DNA of 64,000 nt from positions 82,712 to 146,711 of the forward strand of contig JARGNG010000011.1 of the NCBI GenBank assembly GCA_029213265.1, read 5' to 3'. The notes beneath the pieces are model-generated. The model saw only the letters and a list, made by a program, of their open reading frames with translations, searched no databases and had not been told where the DNA came from. Origin of the DNA: Verrucomicrobiales bacterium. Its GTDB lineage: Bacteria > Verrucomicrobiota > Verrucomicrobiia > Verrucomicrobiales > DEV007. Below are positions 1 to 9,108 of this stretch, piece by piece (position 1 is the stretch's first letter; the number at the start of each line of letters is the position of its first letter). Both the position numbers and the translations under genes were made by a program.

Positions 1-1
1 A

Positions 2-2185
2 ACAGGCCTCAGTTTTGCCACTCCGATCTGGTTCTGGGCGCTGCTTGCGCTGCTCCCTCTTCTCGGCTTGCGACTCTGGGCCCAGTTCTCCACCCGGAAG
101 CAACTCCCCGGTCTGGTTTCCCCCCGCCTCCAGAGCCAACTGATCAGCGGAAAAGGTCAGGCACAAAGGTGGTTTGTGTTCTTCCTGCACGCCCTCGCCT
201 TTACCGCCATTATCGCGGCGCTGGCGCGTCCTCAGCTTGGATTCGACGAAGTGGAAACAGAAACGGAGGGCCGGAACTTGATCATCGCGATCGATACGTC
301 CCGGAGTATGCTCGCGAACGATTTGCAACCCGACAGGCTCTCCCGTGCCAAGCTCGCCGCCATGGACATCGTGCGATCTCTCCCCGAAGACAGGATCGGC
401 CTGATTGCCTTTGCCGGTCGTCCCTTTCTGCAGGCCCCCCTTACCGTCGATCACGAAGCGATTCTGGAGTCCATTGACCAACTCGACACCGAGATCATCC
501 CCCGGGGAGGAACCAATCTCGCCGCCGCAGTGGGGCTGGCTCGCGATACCTTTGAGGAAAGCGAAACTGAGCAGAGTGCTCTCATGCTCTTCTCCGATGG
601 CGAGGCTCTGGAAGGCGAAGCGGAAGTCGCGGAAATTCGCAAGGCGGCCAAGGAGGCCGGAATGACCATCATCACCGTCGGAGTCGGGACCGCCAGTGGA
701 GCGATCATTCCGGAATTGAATGATCGCGGGCAGGTCATTCCGGGGGAATTCGTGAAAGATGAAACCGGCCAGGTCGTCCGCACGCGGCTCGACCCGGAAG
801 CGCTTCGGGCTCTCGCAAGCGACGGAGGTATCTACATCCACCTCGGCGGAACCGCCTCTCTCACGCAAGTAGTCAGTCAGATTCAATCAGGAATTGCGAT
901 TTCCCGCGAAGAAAGCGAAGCTAGCCTACGACCTATTGAGCGCTTTATGTGGCCCCTCTCCATCGCATTTGTCTGCCTCGTGCTTTCCCATTTCGCCCCG
1001 ATGCTGTTCCGTTCACCGCGGCGATCCTCCCGGATCGGCTCGATGGGCACGACCGCATCGGCCGCAGCATTGATTCTGTTCCTGTCAGGATCAGGAACGG
1101 TCCGCGCGGACGACCCTCTCTTTGTCGGTCACGAAAATTTCGAGAATCAAAAATACGAGGAAGCGATCCAGGTTTACGAAGGTGCCCTCTCCGAAGGAGT
1201 TTCGAGGAGCGATGAACACCGGCTCCAAATGGGAATCGGCGCCTCGGCATTCCGGACCGGCGACTTCGAACGGGCCGAGGACGCCTTCGGCCAGGCTCTC
1301 GTGGAATCCAAACCCGGGATTCAGGAGCAGGCTCACTACAACCTCGGGAACACCCTTTTCCGAAAAGGTGAGGCAGCCTTGCAAAGCCTCCAGAAACAGG
1401 GAACACCCGACGGATTGCAAACCATGACGGCTCCCGCCGAGATGCTGCAGTCCACCATCCAGACCTGGGAAAGTGCGATTGAGCACTACGAGTCCGCCCT
1501 TTCTCTAAATCCGGAGAATCACCGCGCCCCTCACAATATCGAAGTGGTGAAAAAGAAAATCGAAGAGCTCAAGAAGCAGCAGGAGGAACAGGAAAAGCAG
1601 GAGCAGGAAAAAGAAGAGCAAGAGAAGGAAGACGAGAAAGAGCAGGAGGAAGAAGAAGAAGACAAGGAGGAAGAGGAGGAGGATAAAGAGGACGAGAAGG
1701 GCGAAGAGGACGAGAAAGAGGAGGGCGAAGGCGAGTCCAAGCCTGACGATTCCTCCGACCCGGGCGAGCAGGAGAAAAACCAGGAAGAGAAGAACGACGA
1801 GCAGAATCCGGAGGACAAGTCCGAAGACTCCGAACAGGAAGGGGATCAAAACGAAGGTGAAAACGAATCCGAAAAGGAGGACTCCGGCGACAGCGAAAAC
1901 AATTCCGAAGAAGAGCAGCAGAACGGCGACCAGAAAGAACAGCCCGCCCAACCGGAAAGCGGAGGCGAAGAACCCGAGGACGGCAAACTGGAAGCCAATC
2001 CGAACCAGGCCCAGCCGCAGGAGCAGGCATCCGACCCCGGCCAGGCTCAGCCGATGGAGCAACGCAACGCCGAGACCGGCTACTCCCCTTCCGAAGCCCG
2101 CCAGCTCTTGAGAGCTCTCGCAGACGAGACCGAAGTCCGGCCGATTCTGAAACCTTCACGCGGGGAACGATTCAAAAACTGGTAA
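2..2185 (+). CDS. BatB/BatC-type VWA-TPR membrane protein, 5' partial
   Basis: The frame is open from base 2, so the gene starts upstream of the window. A TTG at 68 exists, but the 22 codons before it encode a hydrophobic stretch (FATPIWFWALLALLPLLGL) typical of the first membrane segment of Bat proteins, so 68 is not the real start. Counting from the TTG: a second membrane segment near 35-53, a VWA domain with the MIDAS motif DTSRS at 76-80 and further residues GGTN and FSDGE, another membrane segment near 290-310, TPR-like repeats about 345-490, then a Glu/Lys/Gln-rich low-complexity tail to about 670. The order VWA, TPR, charged tail matches a fusion of BatB and BatC. The stop overlaps the batD start by one base. 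Bat operons are linked to aerotolerance or envelope stress; the exact role is unknown. Confidence 0.85.
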   Translation, partial: TGLSFATPIWFWALLALLPLLGLRLWAQFSTRKQLPGLVSPRLQSQLISGKGQAQRWFVFFLHALAFTAIIAALARPQLGFDEVETETEGRNLIIAIDTSRSMLANDLQPDRLSRAKLAAMDIVRSLPEDRIGLIAFAGRPFLQAPLTVDHEAILESIDQLDTEIIPRGGTNLAAAVGLARDTFEESETEQSALMLFSDGEALEGEAEVAEIRKAAKEAGMTIITVGVGTASGAIIPELNDRGQVIPGEFVKDETGQVVRTRLDPEALRALASDGGIYIHLGGTASLTQVVSQIQSGIAISREESEASLRPIERFMWPLSIAFVCLVLSHFAPMLFRSPRRSSRIGSMGTTASAAALILFLSGSGTVRADDPLFVGHENFENQKYEEAIQVYEGALSEGVSRSDEHRLQMGIGASAFRTGDFERAEDAFGQALVESKPGIQEQAHYNLGNTLFRKGEAALQSLQKQGTPDGLQTMTAPAEMLQSTIQTWESAIEHYESALSLNPENHRAPHNIEVVKKKIEELKKQQEEQEKQEQEKEEQEKEDEKEQEEEEEDKEEEEEDKEDEKGEEDEKEEGEGESKPDDSSDPGEQEKNQEEKNDEQNPEDKSEDSEQEGDQNEGENESEKEDSGDSENNSEEEQQNGDQKEQPAQPESGGEEPEDGKLEANPNQAQPQEQASDPGQAQPMEQRNAETGYSPSEARQLLRALADETEVRPILKPSRGERFKNW

Positions 2186-3918
2186 TGGCTCTACCAAAAC
2201 CACCACTCCTTTTCCTTCTCACCGTCCTCGCGATTCTCCCGATCACGAGACCGGAGGCCCGTGCTCAGCAGCCATTCCAGCCGACCGTGAGCGTGACCGC
2301 GCTTAGCAACCGCGTTGCGATCGGGGAAATCGGAGTGGTCATGTTCAAGATCAACGGAGGCGACGCGCAGATGCCTTCGAAGATCGCTGTGGAGGGCCTC
2401 GAGGTTGCCTTCACGGGAAAAGAATCCCGGGTCAACATGAGTCAGGGGGTCAATACGATCCAGACGATCTACTCGTACCGGTTCCGCGGAAACGAACCGG
2501 GAACATTCACCATTCCCGAAATCGATATTCTTGTAGGCCGGACCACGGTTCGCTCGAAAGCTCTGGAGGTCATCATCTACGAACGGGACGAGAGCGAGGC
2601 GATGGACGCAACCCGCCCGATCTTCGGTAAACTCGAAATGCCGAAAGCGGAATTCTACGTCAATGAATTGCTCCCCTTCACCGTGACCGGCTATGTCCGG
2701 GGCAGAAATTCCCTCCGGGACATCAGCCATGTGAAGTTCGAGCACGAGAACTTCGTGATGAAGTCCTTCCGGAATGTCCGCACCGAGGGCGGCGAAATTG
2801 GAAACACCTACTATTCCTCAGCCATTCTTCCCTCGACTCTCTTTGCCCTGCAACCCGGCTCGTTTCGACTCGGCCCGGCCGATATCGGAATCCGTGTTCT
2901 CGACTCCGGAAGCGGCTTCGGCTTTTCCTCCTTCTTCAGTCGCACGATGATCAAGGATGTAGCGACCAACACCGTCAACGTAACCGTGAAACCGCTCCCG
3001 AACGGCGCGCCTCTCAGCTACACCGGCGGCGTCGGCAAATTCAAACTGGCGGCAGTCCCGTCAATTACCAAAATCAGCGTGGGCGATCCGATCTCGATGA
3101 AGTTTGTTGTCACCGGAACCGGAAATATGCAGACGATGGAGGCGCCCCGTTTCAGCGTCGCGCAAACGGACATCTGGAAAACCTACGACGCTTCGAAGAA
3201 ACTGGAGGATGAGATGGACTCGGATGGATACTCCGAGGGAGCCGTCGAGTTTTCTCAGGTCATCATTCCCGAGGCCAAGGTCGATACGATTCCCCCCTTC
3301 GAACTATCCTATTTCGACCCTTCAGAGGAAAAATACGTCACCCTGAAGACCGACCCGATTCCCATCGAAGTCAGCGCCGACACAGCCGGCACCCAGTCCG
3401 TCATGATGGAACGCCCCGAGTCGGGCTCAAGCCCTCAGAACTTTCCCTCGTCCGCTTCGAAACCGACCGCATCCTACAACGACATGCTTCACATCCGCAC
3501 GGCGAATCCCCGCTGGATCGCAACGCTCGACACGAAGAAAAAGGGCGTCCTTTTTTACCTCGTGCAGTCCGTCTTCTCGATTGCCTTCTTCACGCTTCTC
3601 GGATTCGGGGCTGTTCGCTGGTGGAAAGAACGTGAACTTCGTGCCACCGCCGACGGCCCCCGCTTCCGCGATTTGATCAAAACGATTCCCGGACCGGGCA
3701 CGACTCGTCGGGAATTCTACCAGTCGGTCTCGGATGCTCTCGCGGCCTGGAAAGACGAACACCCCGAAGCACCCGACAACATTCTCCAGGTGATCGACCG
3801 CGTCGGGGAGAAATGCGACGCCATCCTCTACAGCGGTGCCGGCCAACCGAATGCACCACTCTCCCGGGACGAAGCCTCTGAATTCCGTTCCATCCTTCAA
3901 AAGCTACCCCAGAAGTGA
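2185..3918 (+). CDS. batD: BatD-family protein
   Basis: A 577-residue protein with a signal peptide (about 1-28, ending ARAQ), a long periplasmic beta-rich region and one membrane segment near 450-475, followed by a cytoplasmic tail. This matches BatD (oxygen-tolerance family) in length and layout. Its ATG shares a base with the TAA of the upstream VWA-TPR gene, and its TGA overlaps the GTG of the next gene, so the three are translationally coupled. It lies between BatB/C and BatE, as in Bacteroides and other bat operons. Function is inferred from family and context; no catalytic motif is visible. Confidence 0.85.
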   Translation: MALPKPPLLFLLTVLAILPITRPEARAQQPFQPTVSVTALSNRVAIGEIGVVMFKINGGDAQMPSKIAVEGLEVAFTGKESRVNMSQGVNTIQTIYSYRFRGNEPGTFTIPEIDILVGRTTVRSKALEVIIYERDESEAMDATRPIFGKLEMPKAEFYVNELLPFTVTGYVRGRNSLRDISHVKFEHENFVMKSFRNVRTEGGEIGNTYYSSAILPSTLFALQPGSFRLGPADIGIRVLDSGSGFGFSSFFSRTMIKDVATNTVNVTVKPLPNGAPLSYTGGVGKFKLAAVPSITKISVGDPISMKFVVTGTGNMQTMEAPRFSVAQTDIWKTYDASKKLEDEMDSDGYSEGAVEFSQVIIPEAKVDTIPPFELSYFDPSEEKYVTLKTDPIPIEVSADTAGTQSVMMERPESGSSPQNFPSSASKPTASYNDMLHIRTANPRWIATLDTKKKGVLFYLVQSVFSIAFFTLLGFGAVRWWKERELRATADGPRFRDLIKTIPGPGTTRREFYQSVSDALAAWKDEHPEAPDNILQVIDRVGEKCDAILYSGAGQPNAPLSRDEASEFRSILQKLPQK

Positions 3919-4751
3919 ATTTCAACACCCTCATGATCCGGGGCCTCTGCTGCGCCATGCTGCTGCTGACTTCGACGTCCTGGTCGGTTCCAAAAGGAAA
4001 TGACAAGGATTCGATCTTTCAGTGGGCCAATGAAAACTTTGAACAGGGCGATTTCGAAAAGGCGTCCTCCAGCTATCGATCCCTCATTGATAGTGGCCAT
4101 ATTTCCCCTGATCTTTTCTACAATTTGGGCACCTCCCTCTATCGGGAAGGCAAAGCGGGCGAGGCGATGCTGTGGTTGAGGCGGGCGCAGTTGCTGGACG
4201 GGAACCTTCCCGAGGCAAAGCAAAACACCGAGTTTCTGAGAACCCGGATCGCTTTTCTTGAGTTTGCCGACGATGGCTTCCAACTCTTTCTCCGCGGAAT
4301 CCCACCGGGCGTTTTTCTGTGGGGAGGCAGCCTGCTGGTCTGGCTCGGGCTCGTTTCCATTGCCCTCAGTTTTTCCCTGCAGCGTTTTCGCGACAATCAA
4401 ACCTGGTGGATTGCCCTCGGCATTGCCTTTCTCATGCTCTCCTTCGTCATGCATCGTCTCGGTCAATTCCGGGATTCCCGGGTCGCCCCTGAAAACTTCG
4501 CTACGGTGATTGTCACCGATGCGGTAGCCTCCACAGCACCAACACCCGGTTCATCCACGGTAATCGAACTCCCCCCCGGCTCCGAAGTCCGGGTCCTGCA
4601 AGTGAACGGCCCGTGGACCTACGTCGACATCCCGGGCAACCTGCGAGGCTGGGTCCGATCGGAATCGGTCGAAGCAAACTGGCCCCTTCCGGAGAAAACT
4701 ACGCCACGCAATTTAGATATCCCCACCGAACCCGTTGAGATCGCGGAGTAA
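3915..4751 (+). CDS. batE: BatE-like TPR/SH3 membrane protein
   Basis: The GTG at 3915 overlaps the batD stop (GTGA), giving 278 residues; an ATG at 3933 would give 272. After an N-terminal hydrophobic signal, TPR-like helices cover about 30-105. Two membrane segments follow (near 130-155 and 165-185). The C-terminus is an SH3b-like domain (about 215-255, with the pattern PGSEVRVLQVNGPWTYV and GWVRSESV). TPR, two membrane helices and SH3b is the BatE architecture. The coupled position after batD supports this. It probably binds envelope partners; no enzyme motif is present. Confidence 0.8.
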   Translation: MNFNTLMIRGLCCAMLLLTSTSWSVPKGNDKDSIFQWANENFEQGDFEKASSSYRSLIDSGHISPDLFYNLGTSLYREGKAGEAMLWLRRAQLLDGNLPEAKQNTEFLRTRIAFLEFADDGFQLFLRGIPPGVFLWGGSLLVWLGLVSIALSFSLQRFRDNQTWWIALGIAFLMLSFVMHRLGQFRDSRVAPENFATVIVTDAVASTAPTPGSSTVIELPPGSEVRVLQVNGPWTYVDIPGNLRGWVRSESVEANWPLPEKTTPRNLDIPTEPVEIAE

Positions 4752-4760
4752 AAACCAATT

Positions 4761-5981
4761 ATGTCATCACGCCGCTGTGCTCTCGAATCCCTCACCGAAT
4801 GGGAAGATACATCCCGCTATGCCGAGGACATTCTCGCCGATCGCGCGAAACGTTTCGGCCTCTCTTCTCCCGACCGCGCTCTTGCCGTCGACATTCTCTA
4901 CGGCACGATCCGGAATCTGTTTCTTCTCGACGGCATCATCGATGAGCTTCGGCGGGGCAGCATCAAGCCGGATACGCAGGACCTTCTGCGGATCGGACTC
5001 TATCAGCTCTTCTGCTCGGATATCGCCGAACACGCTGCAGTGAACGAAACCGTCAATCTCGCCCGCAATCACGAACGCGGACTCGTGAATGCAATTCTGC
5101 GAAATGCGCAGCGTCAGAAGGAAGAGCTCACCCGGAAAATCGCAAGCTGGTCTCTCGAAGATCGCTTTTCCCATCCCGGCGAACTGATCGAGCGCTGGGT
5201 CAAACAATTCGGCGAGGAGGAAACCGCCAAACTCTGCGAGTGGAACAATCAACCGCCTCAAAACTATGCCCGTATCAACCCGCTGGCATCGGACGAAGAG
5301 GCACTCAAAAGGGTACGGTCCGAGACTGAAGCCTCTTGGGTCGGAGAGAACTATCCTGATTTTTTCCGGTTCGAAGGCGCGCCCAATCACGAATGGCTCG
5401 ATCAGGGTTTGATCTATGTGCAGGATCCCAGCACCACTCATGCCTGTCAGCTTCTCGACCCGAAACCGGGAGAAACCATTCTCGATGCCTGCGCCGCTCC
5501 GGGAGGAAAAACGTCCCTACTCGCGGCGATGATGAACAATGAAGGCTCCATCGTCGCGACGGACAATTCCACGCTCCGACTGGAACGGACGGAGGAAAAC
5601 CTCGATCGTCTCGGGGTGAAGAATGTCGAGATTCGTGAGCAGGACTGGACTCTGCAAAACGATCCCGAGCCCCTGTTTGACGGAATCCTGCTGGATGTCC
5701 CCTGTTCAAACTCCGGAGTGATGCGGCGACGCGTCGATGTCCGGTGGCGACTCCAACCCGGTGATATCACCCGCCATGCAGAATTACAGCAACGCATCCT
5801 GCAAGGCGCCAGTCGCGCGCTCAAGCCCGGAGGACGAATCGTCTACAGCACCTGCTCCATTGATGCCGAGGAAAACGAGAAAGTCATCGAAGCTTCCGGA
5901 CTCACGATTGAAAAGGTGACTCACGCTCTCCCGTGGCGGGACGGATTCGACGGATCCTTTGCGGCTCTGCTTCGTCCGTGA
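4761..5981 (+). CDS. rsmB: 16S rRNA (cytosine-C5) methyltransferase RsmB
   Basis: A 406-residue Sun/RsmB protein that methylates a 16S rRNA cytosine with S-adenosylmethionine. A NusB-like RNA-binding domain fills about 1-130. The SAM-binding motif DACAAPGGKTS is at 242-252, the proline-cysteine motif LDVPCSNSG at 311-319 (Cys315) and the catalytic YSTCS near 362-366 (Cys365), so both cysteines of RNA m5C methyltransferases are present. E. coli RsmB is about 430 residues, so this one is slightly short at the C-terminus. It starts nine bases after the batE stop and may be read from the bat transcript, although its role is in ribosome maturation. Confidence 0.93.
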   Translation: MSSRRCALESLTEWEDTSRYAEDILADRAKRFGLSSPDRALAVDILYGTIRNLFLLDGIIDELRRGSIKPDTQDLLRIGLYQLFCSDIAEHAAVNETVNLARNHERGLVNAILRNAQRQKEELTRKIASWSLEDRFSHPGELIERWVKQFGEEETAKLCEWNNQPPQNYARINPLASDEEALKRVRSETEASWVGENYPDFFRFEGAPNHEWLDQGLIYVQDPSTTHACQLLDPKPGETILDACAAPGGKTSLLAAMMNNEGSIVATDNSTLRLERTEENLDRLGVKNVEIREQDWTLQNDPEPLFDGILLDVPCSNSGVMRRRVDVRWRLQPGDITRHAELQQRILQGASRALKPGGRIVYSTCSIDAEENEKVIEASGLTIEKVTHALPWRDGFDGSFAALLRP

Positions 5982-6033
5982 TTTCCCGTTTCAACGACTT
6001 GCGTGCGACCCGGTTTTCGAGTACGAATCCCCT

Positions 6034-7611
6034 ATGTTCCGGTCCCTCGCCAGCTCACTGATCACGTTCTTCGCGGTTCTCCTGTTCGCATTCACCGTTC
6101 TCTTCCTCTGGAGCGGCAGCGAAGGAATCGAATTCAAGCGCGTCGCCATGGAAGGCGACCGGTCCACCGTCGGGATTCTGGAGGAACAACGTCGCAAGAA
6201 TATGCGAGCTCAGGACCTTCCGACGGACAACGAGAAAATGGACGAACCGGAGCCGGTTCGGTCAGGCCCCGGAGACGGCCCACCAGTAGTTGTCTGGATC
6301 AGCATTCCCGGATTCCGCGGTGACTACGTCGAGAAGTCCGAGACCCCCTTCTTCGATGAGCTGATGGCCAACGGCGGCTCGACCAACAAGATGCGCCCGA
6401 GCTTTCCCTGTCTGACCTACCCGGCCCACATCACTATGGCCACGGGGAAACTTCCCGCCGAGCATGGCATTATCGCAGACAAGATCCGGACCGCTCCCGG
6501 AGAAGTGATCGACAATCCGATGGACCCCGACCTCCTCCTCGCCGAGCCGATCTGGACCACCGCGACGCGCCAGGGAATCAAGACACTGGTGCATGACTGG
6601 CCGCTTTCTCAAAACCAGAAAGGCGAAAATGCTGCGGCTCACTTTCTCACCGACTTCGATTCAGAATCGAGCGATGAAGACCGTCTCAACAAAGCTCTCG
6701 AGGCCTGGCGGGCCAGTTCCGGTGGTGGAGGTGACGCCGCACCAGCAGGAGACGCTGATGCGGCACCGGCAGAAGGCGATGCGGCACCTGCTGTTGACGG
6801 CGATGCGGCACCTGCTGTTGACGGCGATGCGGCACCTGCTGCTGACAGCGATGCCCCGGCGCCCGCTGCCGGCGGGGACAAACTTCGCCTCGTCATGCTT
6901 CGTCTCGATGACATCCTCAAAGCGGGCCTTGCAAACGGCCCTCGCGAAGAAGCGACCTATGAGGCGATCGCAAAAACAGACACCGCTCTGAATTCGTTCT
7001 ACGATACTCTCCAGGCGGAGTGGGCGACCCTCGCTCCTCCGGGAGCCAACCTGATTTTCTTCATCACAACGGATCACGGTCTCGCCGAACTCGATAAGAA
7101 CGTCAACATCGCTCACCTGCTCGGCGACGAGATGATGCTGAATGCCGACATTATCGCCCACGATGCGATCGCCAATCTCTATTTCAAGGACCTGCCCGAG
7201 AGCGAAGGCGAGAAGAAGATCTTCATGGACAAGTTCGATAGCGAACTCAGCAAGCGAATCTACTTCCGGACGATCAAAAAAGAGGATCTTCCCGAAGAAT
7301 GGAAGTACAACAGCGACCGCACCGGGGACCGGATTCTCGTTCTCAAGACCGGTTACTCTTTCGTAGAGGAAAAGTCGGCCGAGCCTGTCTTCGATCCGTC
7401 GGAGGGCCCCGGGTTTTTCGGTGGCTTCGGCTATCCCGTCGGCGAATCGATCCGGATGTCTGGCCAGACCATTCTTGCGGGATTTCCGAATGCGCCCGCT
7501 TCCGGCACTCTCGACGAAATCGGACAACTGTCCTTCCACGCAACAGTCTGCAAACTTCTCGGCATCGAGCCAGCGGAGGGTGCCGTGACCGATACGCTGC
7601 CGGTCAACTGA
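6034..7611 (+). CDS. Membrane-anchored alkaline phosphatase/ENPP-like protein
   Basis: The open frame extends to 5959, but the ATG at 6034 begins directly with an N-terminal membrane anchor (about 6-28), so I chose it (525 residues). The AlkP/ENPP fold is supported by the nucleophile region SFPCLTYPAHITMATG (Thr128 candidate), the EHGI motif and the metal motif TTDHGL. Two things are odd. The first metal motif, usually DGFR in ENPP proteins, reads PGFR (92-95), so an expected metal-binding Asp is Pro. An Asp/Ala/Pro-rich segment built from 24-base DNA repeats interrupts the domain near 230-275. The likely location is the outer face of the inner membrane. The substrate is unknown and activity is uncertain. 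Confidence 0.7.
   Translation: MFRSLASSLITFFAVLLFAFTVLFLWSGSEGIEFKRVAMEGDRSTVGILEEQRRKNMRAQDLPTDNEKMDEPEPVRSGPGDGPPVVVWISIPGFRGDYVEKSETPFFDELMANGGSTNKMRPSFPCLTYPAHITMATGKLPAEHGIIADKIRTAPGEVIDNPMDPDLLLAEPIWTTATRQGIKTLVHDWPLSQNQKGENAAAHFLTDFDSESSDEDRLNKALEAWRASSGGGGDAAPAGDADAAPAEGDAAPAVDGDAAPAVDGDAAPAADSDAPAPAAGGDKLRLVMLRLDDILKAGLANGPREEATYEAIAKTDTALNSFYDTLQAEWATLAPPGANLIFFITTDHGLAELDKNVNIAHLLGDEMMLNADIIAHDAIANLYFKDLPESEGEKKIFMDKFDSELSKRIYFRTIKKEDLPEEWKYNSDRTGDRILVLKTGYSFVEEKSAEPVFDPSEGPGFFGGFGYPVGESIRMSGQTILAGFPNAPASGTLDEIGQLSFHATVCKLLGIEPAEGAVTDTLPVN
6775..6846 (+). repeat. Three 24-base tandem repeats inside the ENPP-like gene
   Basis: Copies lie at 6775-6798, 6799-6822 and 6823-6846; the third differs by one base (GTT to GCT). 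A diverged unit precedes them (from about 6751). Each unit encodes GDAAPAVD or GDAAPAAD, a flexible acidic Ala/Pro linker. The frame is kept, so unit number can change without breaking the gene. Confidence 0.9.
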
Positions 7612-7632
7612 GATCGCCGTTTCAGGGAAACC

Positions 7633-7651
7633 AGCCCGCTCAGGGCTTTTT
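7633..7651 (+). terminator. Short hairpin with T tract between convergent genes
   Basis: The sequence AGCCC-gctca-GGGCT followed by TTTTC reads as a small intrinsic terminator for the plus-strand ENPP-like gene. It overlaps the last codons and stop of the convergent minus-strand gene at 7640. The five-pair stem is short, so confidence is limited. Confidence 0.45.
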
Positions 7652-8338
7652 CTCCTCCGGGAAAACAATGACGGCGCCTTTCTCGACCGTCACATCGTAG
7701 CCCGCCAGGGCGCAGGCATAGCGAATTGCTTCGGTAATCGGAGTGTTATTCAGACGCATCGTGACCGAACCGGGTTCGGATCCGGGAGGGGCCGGAATCT
7801 TGACGATATTGATTCCACGCGTTGCCACGTTGGGATCCGGGTCGTCCCGCACCGAAACGTCGCGGAGAAACTGAAGGGCGTCATCAAAGGGCGTATCCTG
7901 AAATTCGAGACTCGGAATCACAATGGACCGCAACTTTTTGGCAAGCGCGCTGTCGATTTCTGGCTTCCCCCGCTTCTTTGCCTCGCCGCTTCGTGCCACC
8001 AACATCACGGCATGACTATCAACCCGGAGATCGAATCCGCTCACTTCCGCCAGAAACCAAAGGGCACGACCGAGAGTGACATTGCGCAGATTCAGCGAGA
8101 CATCTTTCATCGCGGCCTCCCCTTTCGCGTCCAGAATTACATTGATGCCGGTTCGGTCAATCGTGTCCAGTTCCGCACTGCGGGTCTGGAGAAAGGCAAT
8201 CGCATCGGCAATGGGAGCCTCTGAAAACTCGATACTCGGAATAATAATCGAACGAAGTTTTTCGGGAATGGAGGCGCCTTCAGCAAGCGACGCAAAAGAA
8301 AAGAGAGCCAGAAGACCGGCAAAAAGTCCTGTTCGCAT
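7640..8338 (-). CDS. Exported protein with duplicated STN/secretin-N-like domain
   Basis: The frame extends upstream to 8494, but the ATG at 8338 starts a clean signal peptide (1-22), giving 232 residues. Two homologous halves are visible: 27-116 and 135-226. Each begins with KLRSIxIPSxEF, then xxPxxDAxxFL, a GINxI strand, a VxLxLxNxxxxxAxxxxxxxxGxD segment and a final V-hydrophobic strand. This pattern resembles the short N-terminal domain of secretins and TonB receptors (STN), but no secretin pore or receptor barrel follows. It is likely periplasmic, with an unknown partner. The gene stands alone and converges on the ENPP-like gene. Confidence 0.7.
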   Translation of the reverse strand: MRTGLFAGLLALFSFASLAEGASIPEKLRSIIIPSIEFSEAPIADAIAFLQTRSAELDTIDRTGINVILDAKGEAAMKDVSLNLRNVTLGRALWFLAEVSGFDLRVDSHAVMLVARSGEAKKRGKPEIDSALAKKLRSIVIPSLEFQDTPFDDALQFLRDVSVRDDPDPNVATRGINIVKIPAPPGSEPGSVTMRLNNTPITEAIRYACALAGYDVTVEKGAVIVFPEEKKP

Positions 8339-8397
8339 GGGAAAAGTGAACCATGCGGAGCAGGAGAGGAAAAGACGAAAAGGATATTTTCGTATTC

Positions 8398-8478
8398 CGT
8401 AGAGGAAAACGTAAATTTTTCTCCGACGCAGCAACCGCCCCGTCCCTCGGCAGGAAACTCTCACGACTTCCTCTACCG
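8398..8478. repeat. Inverted-repeat intergenic element, copy A
   Basis: The left end CGTAGAGGAA (8398-8407) is answered by TTCCTCTAC (8468-8476), forming terminal inverted repeats around an 81-base unit. The shared core is GGAAAACGTAA, a TTTTTCTCC block, and TCTCACGA near the right end. It is related to copies at 8495, 9458 and 34672. There is no coding capacity. It lies upstream of the STN-like gene. Confidence 0.7.
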
Positions 8479-8494
8479 CGCTCTCCGGCAACAC

Positions 8495-8556
8495 TTAGAG
8501 GAAAACGTAAGTTTTTCTCCGGCGCTGCCGGACGGTCTCACCGAATGCCTCTCCCG
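8495..8556. repeat. Inverted-repeat intergenic element, copy B
   Basis: It starts TTAGAGGAAAACGTAAG followed by TTTTTCTCC and ends TCTCACCGAATGCCTCTCCC. The order of blocks is the same as in copy A, 16 bases downstream of that copy, but the unit is shorter (about 62 bases) and the ends are diverged. It ends at the stop of the HD-domain gene. Confidence 0.65.
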
Positions 8557-9108
8557 CTATTCTCCCGGATTTCTGAATGACTGCCATGTCAGGTGGTGAT
8601 GCTCGGAGTCGGCGACATGGGGACGGGCCAACTCCAGCCATGGCATCACAGTCCCATGAGTAGCGATCTCACGCCCAAACTCCGTGCTCATGAAGGCAGC
8701 ATCAGGACTAATGCCTGCTCTTCCGATATCAAGGCGATCAGCATCCCAGCAGGTTCCGATCGTTGGGTCTTCGTGGTGATGCCCCTCCGTATGCCAGGTG
8801 CATGCGTATTGGAGCACTTCAAAGTTCTCATCGGACAAATCGTAAAGTGATCCCCGTAACTCAGCTGCCAATTGAGCGCCACGTTCACCATGGCCGGAGT
8901 CAGTCCAATCATTGATGCGCCGGCTGTCATGGAAGAGTGCAAATAATCGAACCACCTCAATGCATGCGCCCGTCCGGTGAGCCAGGATACAGGCATTGCG
9001 TTCGACGCGGAGCCAATGGTCCGGTCCATGAATCGAATGCTCCTCTCGATGGTGGGGAAGTCTCAAGACCGCTCGCCAAAGCGCAGTGTAGTCGATGTCA
9101 TCAGGCAT
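8557..9108 (-). CDS. HD-domain phosphohydrolase-like protein
   Basis: A 183-residue protein with the HD-superfamily metal-site pattern: HGPDHW at 27-32, the central FHDS (His60-Asp61), HGERG near 73, HTEGHHH near 108 and a final CWDADRLD. Proteins of this type are single-domain metal-dependent phosphohydrolases, often acting on nucleotides. The extra HTEGHHH cluster suggests two metals. No signal peptide or membrane segment is visible. It stands alone between repeat elements, so context does not suggest a substrate. Confidence 0.75.
   Translation of the reverse strand: MPDDIDYTALWRAVLRLPHHREEHSIHGPDHWLRVERNACILAHRTGACIEVVRLFALFHDSRRINDWTDSGHGERGAQLAAELRGSLYDLSDENFEVLQYACTWHTEGHHHEDPTIGTCWDADRLDIGRAGISPDAAFMSTEFGREIATHGTVMPWLELARPHVADSEHHHLTWQSFRNPGE

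Noticed and set aside
1505..2062. Leu/Phe-rich minus-strand frame resembling a membrane protein
   Set aside because: It is the antisense of the Glu/Lys-rich tail of the VWA-TPR protein (GAG/GAA read as CTC/TTC).
6775..6846. Short repeats considered as a CRISPR array
   Set aside because: Repeats are directly adjacent without spacers and lie in a coding frame.
6661..7668. 335-codon minus-strand frame opposite the ENPP-like gene
   Set aside because: Low-complexity repeats and no family motif; the plus strand has a clear domain and signal anchor.
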